In this document: piece by piece, positions 34,366 through 43,360 of the stretch | How positions within the stretch are numbered: position 1 is the stretch's first letter | How the letters are laid out: every line of letters starts with the position of its first letter | NCBI GenBank assembly: GCA_021800795.1 | Contig: JAJYYO010000002.1 | Span: 146,921-210,920, forward strand | Source: Pseudomonadota bacterium | GTDB taxonomy: Bacteria > Pseudomonadota > Gammaproteobacteria > Burkholderiales > Gallionellaceae | Reading direction: 5' to 3' | DNA: 64,000 nucleotides | Notes under the pieces: model-generated | Databases searched by the model: none | The model's input: only the letters and a program-made list of their open reading frames with translations | Told to the model about the DNA's origin: nothing | Translations under genes and position numbers: made by a program

Positions 34366-36108
34366 ATGAATCACTCCACACTATCGTCCTTCATCTGGTC
34401 TGTTGCCGATCTTCTGCGCGGTGATTTCAAGCAATCCGAATACGGCAAGGTTATTTTGCCGTTCACGGTGTTGCGCCGTCTGGACTGTGTGCTGGAAGCG
34501 ACCAAGCCTGCCGTGTTGGTCGAACTGGACGCAAAACAGCAAGCCGGACTGAATCCTGAACCGTTCCTGTTGCGCAAAGCCGGACAGAGTTTCTACAATA
34601 CTTCACCGCTGGATATGAAGAAGCTGATGGGCGATCAGGATCACATCCGCGAGAACCTGTACAGCTACGTTCAATCATTTTCTCCCGCCGTGCGCGACAT
34701 CTTCGAGCGGTTCGACTTTCACACCCTGGTTGATCGCCTCGCCAAATCCGACCTGCTGTATCAAGTCACCGAGAAGTTCGCGCAGATCGACTTGCATCCC
34801 GATGTGGTCAGCAACAGTCAGATGGGACTGGTGTTCGAGGAGTTGATCCGCAAGTTTGCCGAAATCTCCAACGAGACTGCCGGGGAGCATTTCACCCCGC
34901 GTGAAGTCATCCGCCTGATGGTCAACTTGCTGTTCATCGAAGATGACGATGTACTGTCCAAGCCGGGTGTCGTGCGTACCATTTACGACCCCACCGCAGG
35001 CACGGGCGGAATGCTGTCCATCGCAGGTGAATATCTGGACGAGCATAACCCGGAAGCGCGGCTCACCATGTTCGGGCAGGAGCTGAATGACGAATCCTAC
35101 GCCATCTGCAAAGCCGACATGCTTATTAAGGGGCAGGATGTCGCCAATATCATGCCGGGCAACACCCTGTCGGATGATGGACACCTGCACAAGAAATTCG
35201 ACTACATGCTGTCCAATCCGCCCTTCGGCGTGGAGTGGAAGAAGGTCGAATCGGTGATCCGCAAGGAACACGAACAGCAAGGTTTCAACGGACGTTTCGG
35301 CCCCGGCTTGCCGCGTGTGTCGGACGGTTCGTTGCTGTTTCTGCTGCACTTGGTCAACAAGATGCGCCCCGCCGCCGAGGGTGGCAGTCGCTTCGGTATC
35401 GTACTGAACGGATCACCGCTGTTCACCGGCGGCGCAGGTTCGGGCGAGAGTGAAATCCGCCGCTATGTGCTGGAAAATGATCTGGTCGAAGCTATCATCG
35501 GCCTGCCCACGGATATGTTCTACAACACGGGTATCAGCACTTACGTCTGGATACTCTCCAACCGTAAGCCGGAAGCCCGCCGTGGCTACGTGCAACTGAT
35601 CGACGCTTCCGGCATGTGGCAGAAGATGCGCAAGAGCCTCGGCAACAAGCGTCGCGAAATGTCTGATGCGCACATCGCTGAAGTCACCCGCTTGTTTGGC
35701 GAGTTTCAGGAAGGCGAACAAAACGACAGGCCGGTCAGCCGTATCTTCAAAAATGCAGACTTTGGCTACCGCACCATCACCGTCGAACGCCCCTTGCGCG
35801 ATGCGGCAGGCAAGATTGTGCTGGGCGAAAAGGGTAAACTGAAAGGCAAGCCGCAATCGGATAGCAGTCTGCGCGATACTGAAAACGTGCCGCTTTCCGA
35901 GGATGTGGAAAGTTACTTCAAGCGCGAAGTATTGCCCCATGCGCCCGATGCGTGGATAGCCCAAGACAAAACCAAAGTAGGTTACGAAATCCCGTTCAAT
36001 CGCCACTTCTACGTGTTCCAGCCGCCGCGCCCGCTGGCAGAAATCGATGCGGAATTGAAGCAATGCACTGATCGGATTTTGACCATGATCGCGGGGCTGT
36101 CAGCATGA
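34366..36108 (+). CDS. hsdM: Type I restriction-modification system DNA methyltransferase subunit (HsdM), system 2
   Basis: The methyltransferase subunit of the second type I system, 580 residues. An HsdM N-terminal helical domain ([20 protein letters not shown]) leads into the SAM motif [10 protein letters not shown] (from 208) and catalytic NPPF (284-287). A C-terminal domain with [11 protein letters not shown] follows. It differs clearly from system 1's HsdM and carries no repeat insertions. A Rho-independent terminator lies just after the stop, so DUF1016-hsdS2-fic-hsdR2 may be partly uncoupled from hsdM2. The island is inserted between prlC and xthA. Confidence 0.95.
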   Translation: MNHSTLSSFIWSVADLLRGDFKQSEYGKVILPFTVLRRLDCVLEATKPAVLVELDAKQQAGLNPEPFLLRKAGQSFYNTSPLDMKKLMGDQDHIRENLYSYVQSFSPAVRDIFERFDFHTLVDRLAKSDLLYQVTEKFAQIDLHPDVVSNSQMGLVFEELIRKFAEISNETAGEHFTPREVIRLMVNLLFIEDDDVLSKPGVVRTIYDPTAGTGGMLSIAGEYLDEHNPEARLTMFGQELNDESYAICKADMLIKGQDVANIMPGNTLSDDGHLHKKFDYMLSNPPFGVEWKKVESVIRKEHEQQGFNGRFGPGLPRVSDGSLLFLLHLVNKMRPAAEGGSRFGIVLNGSPLFTGGAGSGESEIRRYVLENDLVEAIIGLPTDMFYNTGISTYVWILSNRKPEARRGYVQLIDASGMWQKMRKSLGNKRREMSDAHIAEVTRLFGEFQEGEQNDRPVSRIFKNADFGYRTITVERPLRDAAGKIVLGEKGKLKGKPQSDSSLRDTENVPLSEDVESYFKREVLPHAPDAWIAQDKTKVGYEIPFNRHFYVFQPPRPLAEIDAELKQCTDRILTMIAGLSA

Positions 36109-36136
36109 GTGCTACCCTGTATAATCGCGTTCATAC

Positions 36137-36179
36137 ACCCGCCATGCCTCTCAACGATGCACACTTTGGCGGGTTTTTT
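36137..36179 (+). terminator. Rho-independent terminator after hsdM2
   Basis: Stem ACCCGCCA (36137-36144) and TGGCGGGT (36167-36174) with a ~22-nt loop, followed by a T6 run. It ends 17 bp before the ATG of the DUF1016 gene. It probably attenuates read-through, making methylase more abundant than the downstream nuclease genes. Confidence 0.7.
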
Positions 36180-36196
36180 GTTTCAGGATGCCACCA

Positions 36197-37267
36197 ATGA
36201 CAACTGAACCTGGCAATCTCGCACCACACAGCGAGCTGTATGCAAACATCCGCGCCGTACTCTTGGCGGCGCGCACCCGTGTTCGCCAAACCGTCAACGA
36301 TGCGATGGTGCAAACCTATTGGCAGATTGGCCGCTTGATCGTCGAAGGTGAACAAGGCGGCGAAGCTCGCGCAGAATATGGAAAACGTGTACTCCCTGAG
36401 CTGGCGAAACGCCTCTCGGCAGAATTCGGCAAGGGATTTTCCGTCACCAATCTGAAGCTGTTCCGGCAGTTTTATCTGGCTTTCCCAATTAGTCACACGC
36501 TGTGTGACCAATCCGGTTTGGGGCGTTTAAGCTGGTCGCATTTCCGCAATTTATTGCGGGTGGAGGACATCAAGGCGCGTGAATGGTATGCCAAAGAAGC
36601 CGCCGAGCAGGGTTGGAGCGTACGCGCGCTGGATCGCCAAATCAGCACGCTGTTTTACGAGCGCTTACTGGGTAGTCAGGATAAGGCCGGGGTGCGCATC
36701 GAAGCAGCGGTGCGCATTGCCGAACAAGCCCCCGCCGATCCGCGCGACTTCATCCGCGACCCGTATGTGCTCGAATTCCTCGGCGTGCAGGCCGATGCCG
36801 GGCTGTATGAGCAAGACCTCGAACAAGGCCTGCTCGATCAACTGCAAAAATTTCTCATGGAACTGGGCAAAGGCTTCGCCTTCGTCGCGCGGCAAAAGCA
36901 CCTGCGGGTGGAAGGCGAAGAGTGTTTTGTCGACCTCGTTTTCTACAACTACCTGCTCAAATGCTTCGTGCTCATCGACCTCAAAGTGGGCAAGCTCGCC
37001 CATCAGGATGTCGGGCAAATAGACATGTACGTGCGCGTGTTTGAAGAACAATACCGCAACGAAGGCGACAACCCCACGCTGGGCCTGATCCTGTGTTCCG
37101 AGCGCAATGCCGCCGTCGCCAAATACTCCCTGCTGGCAGACAACCCGCAACTCTTTGCCAGCAAATACCGTTTTATCCTCCCCTCCGAGGCCGAACTGCA
37201 AGCCGAGCTGGAACGCGACCGCGCGTTGCTTGAAGCAAACCAAATGAGCAACGAGGGTGACGCATGA
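36197..37267 (+). CDS. DUF1016 family PD-(D/E)XK nuclease domain protein (YhcG-like)
   Basis: About 356 residues in two parts. The N-terminal DUF1016 helical domain runs from RQTVNDAMVQTYWQIGRLIV through LSWSHFRNLLRVED...REWYAKEAAEQGWSVRALDR. The C-terminal nuclease domain contains FAFVARQKHLRVEGEECFVD, then LVFYNYLLKCFVLIDLKVGK, with the D...D-L-K acidic/lysine arrangement of PD-(D/E)XK enzymes. Such genes are frequent companions of type I R-M operons, usually between hsdM and hsdS as here. The biochemical role is unproven. I prefer ATG 36197 because AGGA precedes it by 9 bp. Its TGA overlaps the hsdS2 start. Confidence 0.88.
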   Translation: MTTEPGNLAPHSELYANIRAVLLAARTRVRQTVNDAMVQTYWQIGRLIVEGEQGGEARAEYGKRVLPELAKRLSAEFGKGFSVTNLKLFRQFYLAFPISHTLCDQSGLGRLSWSHFRNLLRVEDIKAREWYAKEAAEQGWSVRALDRQISTLFYERLLGSQDKAGVRIEAAVRIAEQAPADPRDFIRDPYVLEFLGVQADAGLYEQDLEQGLLDQLQKFLMELGKGFAFVARQKHLRVEGEECFVDLVFYNYLLKCFVLIDLKVGKLAHQDVGQIDMYVRVFEEQYRNEGDNPTLGLILCSERNAAVAKYSLLADNPQLFASKYRFILPSEAELQAELERDRALLEANQMSNEGDA

Positions 37268-38781
37268 GCCTGATGGAACCTCTAGCCATTCGACTAGGCG
37301 GCCAAACAACACCCGCCAAGTCGCTGGTTATGCCACGATATTCAGAATACAAAGCCAGCGGCATAGACTGGCTGGGCGAAGTGCCGGAACATTGGGATGT
37401 GAAGTCAATTAAGTGGTTATCTCCTGTTCAACGAGGCGCATCACCTCGTCCAATTGACGACCCCAAATATTTCGATGATGAAGGCGAATATGCTTGGGTG
37501 CGGATTGCGGATGTTTCTGCATCTGACGGAGAGTTACGCGACACAACTCAACGGCTCTCAGACTTGGGAAGTTCGCTCAGCGTTAAGATCAATCCCGGTG
37601 AGTTGTTTATCAGCATAGCCGGAACTGTCGGCAAACCTTGCATCTCAGCGATAAAGGCGTGTATCCACGATGGCTTCGTTTACTTTCCAACGTTGCAAAT
37701 CCCGCCGATTTTTCTTTATCGGATTTTTGAGGCGGGTGTTTGTTATGGCGGATTGGGAAAATTCGGTACACAACTCAATCTGAATACGGACACAATTGGT
37801 TCAATACGTATTGCACTACCACCCACTGATGAACTAAACGCAATTTTAACCTTCCTCGACCGCGAGACGAGGAAGATTGATGCGTTGATTGCCGAGCAGC
37901 GGCGGCTGGTGGAGCTGCTGGCGGAAAAGCGGCAGGCGGTGATTTCGCACGCCGTCACCAAGGGGCTGGGAGCCCGTCATTCCGGCGCAGGCCGGAATCC
38001 AGCAGAAAAAATAATCCCGCAAAGCGGACAAAACCGTTGTCCTGTTACGCAGGAATTTTCAAATCAACTGGATTCCGGCCTGCGCCGGAATGACGGCGTG
38101 GCGATGAAAGATTCCGGCATAGCATGGCTGGGCGAAGTGCCGGTGCATTGGGAAGTGATGAAAATGAAGCACCTTGCCTCGCGTATTGCCAGTGGGAAAA
38201 CGCCGCTTGGCGGAAGCGAAATTTATGTAGATGAAGGCGTGATGTTTTTGAGAAGCCAAAACGTCTATGACGAAGGGCTGCGACTTGAAGATGTTGCTTA
38301 TATTAGCGAAGCCATTGATGAAATGATGAGCGTGAGTAGCATCCGACCGAACGATATTTTGCTAAACGTAACGGGTGCATCAATTGGGCGCTCATGCGTT
38401 GTGCCATCTGAATTTCCCTCCGCCAATGTTAATCAGCATGTTTGTGTAATCCGTTTGAGAACGCTAGCTCAAGTTCCTTTTGTTGGTTTGTTCTTCAAAT
38501 CAATGCCTGTCAAAAATCAAATCGACCACGCCCAAAATGGCGCAGCGCGTGAAGGGTTGAACTTCGATCAAATTGGCAATATGTCGATTGCATTGCCACC
38601 ACTTGAAGAGCAACAAACCATCGCCGCCTTTCTCGACACCGAAACCGCCAAATTCGACGCCCTCACCTTGGAAGCCAACCGCGCCATCGCGTTGCTGCAA
38701 GAGCGCCGCAGCGCGCTGATTTCCGCCGCCGTCACCGGCAAAATAGACGTGCGAAAATTTGCGAACCAGGAGGCGATATGA
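37264..38781 (+). CDS. hsdS: Type I restriction-modification system specificity subunit (HsdS), system 2, with two repeat-derived inserts
   Basis: The 505-residue HsdS has two parallel halves. Target domain 1 begins RYSEYKASGIDWLGEVPEHW and ends RRLVELLAEKRQAVISHAVT. Target domain 2 begins MKDSGIAWLGEVPVHWEVMK and ends NRAIALLQERRSALISAAVT. Translation probably starts at ATG 37264 (GAGGGTGA upstream, ATGA overlap with DUF1016). Residues 3-23 then come from a 62-bp dispersed element, and MPRYSEYK at 37330 would be the ancestral start. The linker between the halves carries a 121-bp inverted-repeat element adding ~40 residues. Since linker length sets the spacing of the half-sites in some HsdS proteins, specificity may be altered. 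Confidence 0.93.
   Translation: MSLMEPLAIRLGGQTTPAKSLVMPRYSEYKASGIDWLGEVPEHWDVKSIKWLSPVQRGASPRPIDDPKYFDDEGEYAWVRIADVSASDGELRDTTQRLSDLGSSLSVKINPGELFISIAGTVGKPCISAIKACIHDGFVYFPTLQIPPIFLYRIFEAGVCYGGLGKFGTQLNLNTDTIGSIRIALPPTDELNAILTFLDRETRKIDALIAEQRRLVELLAEKRQAVISHAVTKGLGARHSGAGRNPAEKIIPQSGQNRCPVTQEFSNQLDSGLRRNDGVAMKDSGIAWLGEVPVHWEVMKMKHLASRIASGKTPLGGSEIYVDEGVMFLRSQNVYDEGLRLEDVAYISEAIDEMMSVSSIRPNDILLNVTGASIGRSCVVPSEFPSANVNQHVCVIRLRTLAQVPFVGLFFKSMPVKNQIDHAQNGAAREGLNFDQIGNMSIALPPLEEQQTIAAFLDTETAKFDALTLEANRAIALLQERRSALISAAVTGKIDVRKFANQEAI
37270..37331 (+). repeat. 62-bp dispersed hairpin element, copy C (start of hsdS2)
   Basis: It begins CTGATGGAAC and ends GCTGGTTAT, with central stem GGCGG / CCGCC (element positions 28-32 with 44-48). 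It encodes residues 3-23 of HsdS2 if translation starts at 37264. Confidence 0.85.
37975..38095. repeat. 121-bp element with perfect 28-bp inverted repeats in the HsdS2 linker
   Basis: Arms 37975-38002 (starting CGTCATTCCGGCGCAGG) and 38068-38095 are exact reverse complements. The arm resembles the GTCATTCCCGC...GGAATCCAG palindromes common in proteobacterial intergenic DNA. It is read in frame (HSGAGRNPAEKI ... LDSGLRRNDG). Confidence 0.85.
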
Positions 38782-39911
38782 AATTCGAAACTTTTCAGGC
38801 GGGAGTTTGGCAGCAGCGTTATCAGTACAAAAGCTTTGAGCCTGTACCCGTCAATCATGCGTGGATTTGGGAAGACCCGGCCATCAATGCCCTGCTGGAG
38901 AATGCGAATCGGGCACTGGGTGAACTGAATGCTTTTTCGCTCATCGTGCCGGACATCGATTTGTTCATCGAAATGCACGTGGTGAAAGAGGCGCAAACCT
39001 CCAGTCGTATCGAAGGTACGCAAACCGGGATTGACGAGGCGCTGATGGCGGAGGAGCAGATTTTGCCCGAAAAACGCGACGACTGGCGCGAGGTGCGCAA
39101 TTACATTGATGCCGTTAACTCGGCGATTGGCGAATTGAAGCATTTGCCGCTGTCCAACCGACTGTTGAAACAGACGCATGCTATCCTGATGCAAGGGGTG
39201 CGGGGCGATCACAAGCAACCGGGGGAATTTCGCATCAGCCAGAACTGGATAGGCGGTTCCAGCCTGACGGATGCCGTCTTTATCCCGCCGCATCCTGATG
39301 GGGTCGCCGAATTGATGGGCGACATGGAGAAGTTTTGGCATAACGAAGAAATTGTCGTGCCGCATTTGATTAGGGTGGCAATCAGTCATTACCAGTTTGA
39401 AACGATCCACCCTTTTCTGGATGGCAATGGGCGTATCGGGCGGTTGTTGATTCCGTTGTACTTGGTCAGTCATGGCTTGCTGGCAAAGCCCTCGCTGTAT
39501 TTGTCGGACTTTTTTGAGCGCAATCGGGCAAGTTATTACGACGCATTGATGCGGGTGCGTATTTCCAATGATCTGGCTCACTGGGTGAAATTTTTCTTGA
39601 GCGGCGTAGCGGAAACAGCCAGCAAGGGGCGCGATGCGTTCCGGCAAATTTTGTCTTTGCGTAACGAGGTGGAGCAGGCGGTTCTCGGCCTGGGAAAACG
39701 TGCTCGTCTTGCGCATCAGGCGTTAAATTATTTGTATCAAAAGCCAATTATTACCGCTCAAGATATGGAGCGAGCACTGGGAATCAGTACGCCTACCGCC
39801 AATACGCTGATTCGCGAATTGATGCGCATTGGCATACTGATCGAAATTACCGGACAACAACGTGGGCGCGCCTATGCATTTGATCGTTACCTTAGTCTGT
39901 TCGTTAGTTAA
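38778..39911 (+). CDS. Fic-domain protein with C-terminal winged helix (class II Fic)
   Basis: A 377-residue AMP-transferase-type Fic protein. The active loop HPFLDGNGRIGR is at 211-222, with the catalytic His intact. The inhibitory motif SSRIEG at 75-80 fits (S/T)xxxE(G/N), placing it in class II with an autoinhibitory helix before the Fic core. The C-terminal ~80 residues (YQKPIITAQDMERALGISTP, then TANTLIRELMRIGILIEITG) are a winged helix, implying DNA binding and possible control of the operon. It overlaps hsdS2 by 4 bp. Similar Fic genes occur in other type I operons; the target protein is unknown. Confidence 0.88.
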   Translation: MKFETFQAGVWQQRYQYKSFEPVPVNHAWIWEDPAINALLENANRALGELNAFSLIVPDIDLFIEMHVVKEAQTSSRIEGTQTGIDEALMAEEQILPEKRDDWREVRNYIDAVNSAIGELKHLPLSNRLLKQTHAILMQGVRGDHKQPGEFRISQNWIGGSSLTDAVFIPPHPDGVAELMGDMEKFWHNEEIVVPHLIRVAISHYQFETIHPFLDGNGRIGRLLIPLYLVSHGLLAKPSLYLSDFFERNRASYYDALMRVRISNDLAHWVKFFLSGVAETASKGRDAFRQILSLRNEVEQAVLGLGKRARLAHQALNYLYQKPIITAQDMERALGISTPTANTLIRELMRIGILIEITGQQRGRAYAFDRYLSLFVS

Positions 39912-39937
39912 AGTTTGACTACTAACTTTAACTAACA
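39904..39937. promoter_or_regulatory. Candidate operator: 13-bp perfect inverted repeat between fic and hsdR2
   Basis: GTTAGTTAAAGTT (39904-39916) and AACTTTAACTAAC (39925-39937) are perfect inverted repeats with an 8-nt spacer. They overlap the fic stop codon and lie ~30 bp before the hsdR2 ATG. A further half-site TTAAAGTTTG lies at 39950-39959. The Fic protein's winged helix is an obvious candidate binder, which would make hsdR2 expression conditional. This is inference. Confidence 0.55.
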
Positions 39938-39966
39938 ACTTCTCTTGCTTAAAGTTTGGATAACAA

Positions 39967-42900
39967 ATGAGCCTGCACAAGGAAATAGAATTCGAGAACG
40001 ACATCTGCGCACATCTGGCCGCACACGGCTGGCTGTATGCCGATGGCGACTTTGCCAATTACGACCGTGCCCGCGCCATGTTCCCCGCCGATGTGATTGC
40101 CTGGGTGCAGGATACCCAGCCCAAGGCGTGGGACGCATTGAGCAAGAGTCACGGCGCAGCCGCCGAAGCTGTTTTGCTGGATCGGTTACGCCGCCAACTG
40201 GATGATAGAGGCACGCTGGATGTGTTGCGGCATGGCATTGAGTTGCTGGGTCTGCGCCAACCGTTGCAGCTTGCGCAGTTCAAGCCCGCGCTGGCGATGA
40301 ACCCTGAGTTACAACAGAAGTACGCCGCCAACCGTCTGCGCGTGGTGCGTCAGGTGCGTTACTCTCTGCACAATGAGAATTCGATTGATCTGGTGCTGTT
40401 CCTGAACGGCCTGCCAATTGCGACGGTGGAGCTGAAATCAAACTTCACGCAGTCAGTGGATGATGCGGTTGATCAGTATCGCTTCGACCGCCATCCCAAA
40501 CCCAAAGGGCAAAACGCCGCCGAACCACTGCTGGATTTTCCGCGTGGCGCACTGGTGCATTTCGCGGTGAGCAACAGCCAGGTGTGCATGACCACGCGCC
40601 TGCTGGGTTCGGCAACCACGTTCCTGCCCTTCAATCTGGGCGACCACGGCGCGGCGGGTAATCCGGTCAATCCGAACGGACATCGCACCGCCTATCTGTG
40701 GGAACAGGTGTGGGCGCGGGAGGGCTGGCTGGAGATCATCGGGCGTTATATCGTCGCCCGTCGCGGCAGCAAAAAGCAGATTGTGGCGATCATCTTCCCG
40801 CGCTATCACCAGCTGGATGCCACCCGGAAACTGCTGGAAACGGTGTTGGCTGAAGGTGCGGGACAGAAATACCTGATCCAGCATTCTGCAGGTTCGGGCA
40901 AGACCAACTCTATCGCGTGGACGGCGCACTTCCTTGCCGATCTGCACGACGCGCAGCACCAGAAGCTGTTCGACTCGGTGCTGGTGGTATCGGATCGCAC
41001 GGTGCTGGATACGCAGTTGCAGGAAGCCATCTTCGACTTCGAGCGTACCGCAGGGGTTGTCGCCACCATCAAGGGCGAGAACATGAGCAAGAGCGGTGAA
41101 CTGGCGCAAGCCTTGTCGGGCGGCAAGAAAATTGTGGTGTGCACCATCCAGACTTTCCCCTTTGCGTTACAGGCCGTGCAGGAGTTGGCAGCGACACAGG
41201 GCAAACGCTTCGCGGTGATTGCCGATGAAGCGCACAGTTCACAGACGGGTGCTGCCGCATCCAAGCTCAAACAGTTGTTGAGTTTTGATGAAATGCAGGA
41301 ACTGGCGGATGGCGGCGAGATCGGCACGGAAGACTTGCTGGCAGCCAACATGGCGGCACGGGCGAATGACGCGGGGATTACCTACGTCGCCTTTACTGCC
41401 ACGCCCAAAGCCAAAACGCTGGAGTTGTTCGGTCGTCGCCCCAATCCGGCACTGCCTGCCAGCGATAGCAATCTGCCTGTTCCGTTTCACGTCTATTCCA
41501 TGCGTCAGGCCATTGAAGAGTGTTTCATCCTCGATGTGCTGAAGAACTACACGCCGTACAAGCTGGCTTTCAAACTCGCCAACGGGCAAGCCCGTTCTCC
41601 CACCCCAACCCTCCCCCGCGCTGCGGGAGAGGGGGCGACAGAATCGCTACGCGAATCTCCAATCCCGGAAGGGCGCGAATGGGATGAGAAAGAAGTGGAG
41701 CGCAGCACGGCGATGAAAGGCATCATGCGCTGGGTGCGATTGCATCCCTACAACATCATCCAGAAGGTGCAAGTGGTGGTGGAGCACTTCCGCGAGAACG
41801 TGCAGCCGTTACTCGAAGGTAAAGCCAAAGCGATGGTGGTGGTCGGCAGTCGTCTGGAGGCGGTGCGCTGGCAGATTGCCATCGACAAATACATCAAGTC
41901 GCAGGGCTACAAAATCGGCACGCTGGTGGCGTTCTCCGGCGAAGTGAACGATCAGGAATCTTACCCCGACCCACTGTCTGAAACCAGCAAAATGCTCAAC
42001 GCCAACCTGAACGGGCGCGACATCCGCGAGGCGTTTGCCACAGACGAGTATCAGATTCTGCTGGTCGCCAATAAATTCCAGACCGGCTTTGACCAGCCCC
42101 TGCTGTGCGGCATGTACGTGGACAAGCGGCTGGCGGGCATTCAGGCGGTGCAAACCTTGTCACGCCTGAACCGCGCCTATCCGGGCAAGGAGACGACCTA
42201 TGTACTCGACTTCGTGAACGATCCTGACGAGGTGTTGAGTGCCTTCAAGACTTACTTTGAAACGGCGGAGCTGATTGGGGTAACCGACCCGAATCTGGTG
42301 TATGACTTACGCGCCAAGCTGGACTCGGAAGGCCATTACGACGACAACGAGGTGGATCGTGTGGTGAACGTGGAAATGAATCCCAACGCGTCGCAGTCGG
42401 AGCTTTCCGCTGCCATTGAACCCGTGGCGGATCGACTGTTGAAACGCTACAAAGCCGCGCTGGAAGCATTCAAGGCTGCCGCGATGAAGCAGGATGCCAG
42501 CGGGCTTGCCCGCTTCCCCCACCTCAACCCTCCCCCGAAGGGAAAGGGAGCGAACGAATCGCTGCGCGACTATTACGTTTCTGCAGAACAAGCCGCACAG
42601 GACGAAATGAATGCGCTGGTGTTGTTCAAACACAATCTGGGAGCATTCCAGCGGGTGTATGCCTTCCTGTCGCAGATATTCGACTATGGCAACACCGCCA
42701 TCGAGAAACGCGCCATTTTCTTCAAACGATTGCTACCCCTGCTGGAGTTCGGGCGGGAGCGTGAAGGCGTCGATTTGTCCAAGGTAACGTTGACCCATCA
42801 CAAGCTGAAGGAGCAGGGCAAACGCAACTTGGCACTGGTGAACGGGGAATATCCCAAGCTGGCCCCACTGACCGAACCCGGCAGCGGCGAGGTGCGCGAG

Positions 42901-43242
42901 CAGGAGAAGATCTACCTCGCACTGATTATCGCCAAGGTGAACGATTTGTTTGAGGGCGAGCTGACCGACGACGACAAGCTGATTTACGTAAACCATGTGT
43001 TGAAAGGCAAGCTGCTCGAATCGGATATTCTGGTGCAGCAGGCCAATAACAATACCAAGGAACAGTTCGCCAACTCCCCCGATCTGGCGAATGAGCTGAT
43101 GAACGCGATCATGGATGCGCTGTCGGCTCACTCATCGTTGAGTAAGCAGGCACTTGGGTCGGAGAAGGTGCGGAGTGGTTTGAAAGATGTGTTGCTTGGC
43201 CCCGCTCAGTTGTACGAGGCTTTGCGTGAGCAGCGCGTATGA
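39967..43242 (+). CDS. hsdR: Type I restriction endonuclease/translocase subunit (HsdR), system 2
   Basis: A 1091-residue HsdR of a different subfamily from system 1. The nuclease core has D141 in IDLVLFLNGLPIATVELK with E155-L-K157. The SF2 motor has Walker A AGSGKT at 308-313, DEAH at 420-423, FTATPKAKT and a motif VI QTLSRLNRAYPGK. The C-terminal helical domain follows. Two P-family palindromes are inserted in frame at about residues 543-556 (RSPTPTLPRAAGEGA) and 849-862 (RFPHLNPPPKGKGA). Both are followed by ESLRE/D, so the repeat unit extends there. All motor and nuclease motifs are intact. Confidence 0.95.
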   Translation: MSLHKEIEFENDICAHLAAHGWLYADGDFANYDRARAMFPADVIAWVQDTQPKAWDALSKSHGAAAEAVLLDRLRRQLDDRGTLDVLRHGIELLGLRQPLQLAQFKPALAMNPELQQKYAANRLRVVRQVRYSLHNENSIDLVLFLNGLPIATVELKSNFTQSVDDAVDQYRFDRHPKPKGQNAAEPLLDFPRGALVHFAVSNSQVCMTTRLLGSATTFLPFNLGDHGAAGNPVNPNGHRTAYLWEQVWAREGWLEIIGRYIVARRGSKKQIVAIIFPRYHQLDATRKLLETVLAEGAGQKYLIQHSAGSGKTNSIAWTAHFLADLHDAQHQKLFDSVLVVSDRTVLDTQLQEAIFDFERTAGVVATIKGENMSKSGELAQALSGGKKIVVCTIQTFPFALQAVQELAATQGKRFAVIADEAHSSQTGAAASKLKQLLSFDEMQELADGGEIGTEDLLAANMAARANDAGITYVAFTATPKAKTLELFGRRPNPALPASDSNLPVPFHVYSMRQAIEECFILDVLKNYTPYKLAFKLANGQARSPTPTLPRAAGEGATESLRESPIPEGREWDEKEVERSTAMKGIMRWVRLHPYNIIQKVQVVVEHFRENVQPLLEGKAKAMVVVGSRLEAVRWQIAIDKYIKSQGYKIGTLVAFSGEVNDQESYPDPLSETSKMLNANLNGRDIREAFATDEYQILLVANKFQTGFDQPLLCGMYVDKRLAGIQAVQTLSRLNRAYPGKETTYVLDFVNDPDEVLSAFKTYFETAELIGVTDPNLVYDLRAKLDSEGHYDDNEVDRVVNVEMNPNASQSELSAAIEPVADRLLKRYKAALEAFKAAAMKQDASGLARFPHLNPPPKGKGANESLRDYYVSAEQAAQDEMNALVLFKHNLGAFQRVYAFLSQIFDYGNTAIEKRAIFFKRLLPLLEFGREREGVDLSKVTLTHHKLKEQGKRNLALVNGEYPKLAPLTEPGSGEVREQEKIYLALIIAKVNDLFEGELTDDDKLIYVNHVLKGKLLESDILVQQANNNTKEQFANSPDLANELMNAIMDALSAHSSLSKQALGSEKVRSGLKDVLLGPAQLYEALREQRV
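41597..41636. repeat. P-family palindrome in hsdR2 (copy 7, extended form)
   Basis: CTCCCACCCCAACCCTCCCC followed by CGCGCTGCGGGAGAGGGGGC. The shared tail GAATCGCTACGCGA continues to ~41654. In frame, encoding SPTPTLPRAAGEGA then ESLRE. Confidence 0.8.
42515..42551. repeat. P-family palindrome in hsdR2 (copy 8, extended form)
   Basis: CCCCCACCTCAACCCTCCCC followed by CGAAGGGAAAGGGAG, with the tail GAATCGCTGCGCGA matching copy 7. In frame, encoding FPHLNPPPKGKGA then ESLRD. Confidence 0.8.
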
Positions 43243-43360
43243 AGTTAGCTTCGCTTTCAGTTATGACCCGCCCGCACTGGATTTTCAAGGTCATCATATA
43301 CGCCCCGAAAAATAGAATAAATTAATAAATAATCAATATAAACAACATGAATTGCAAAAT

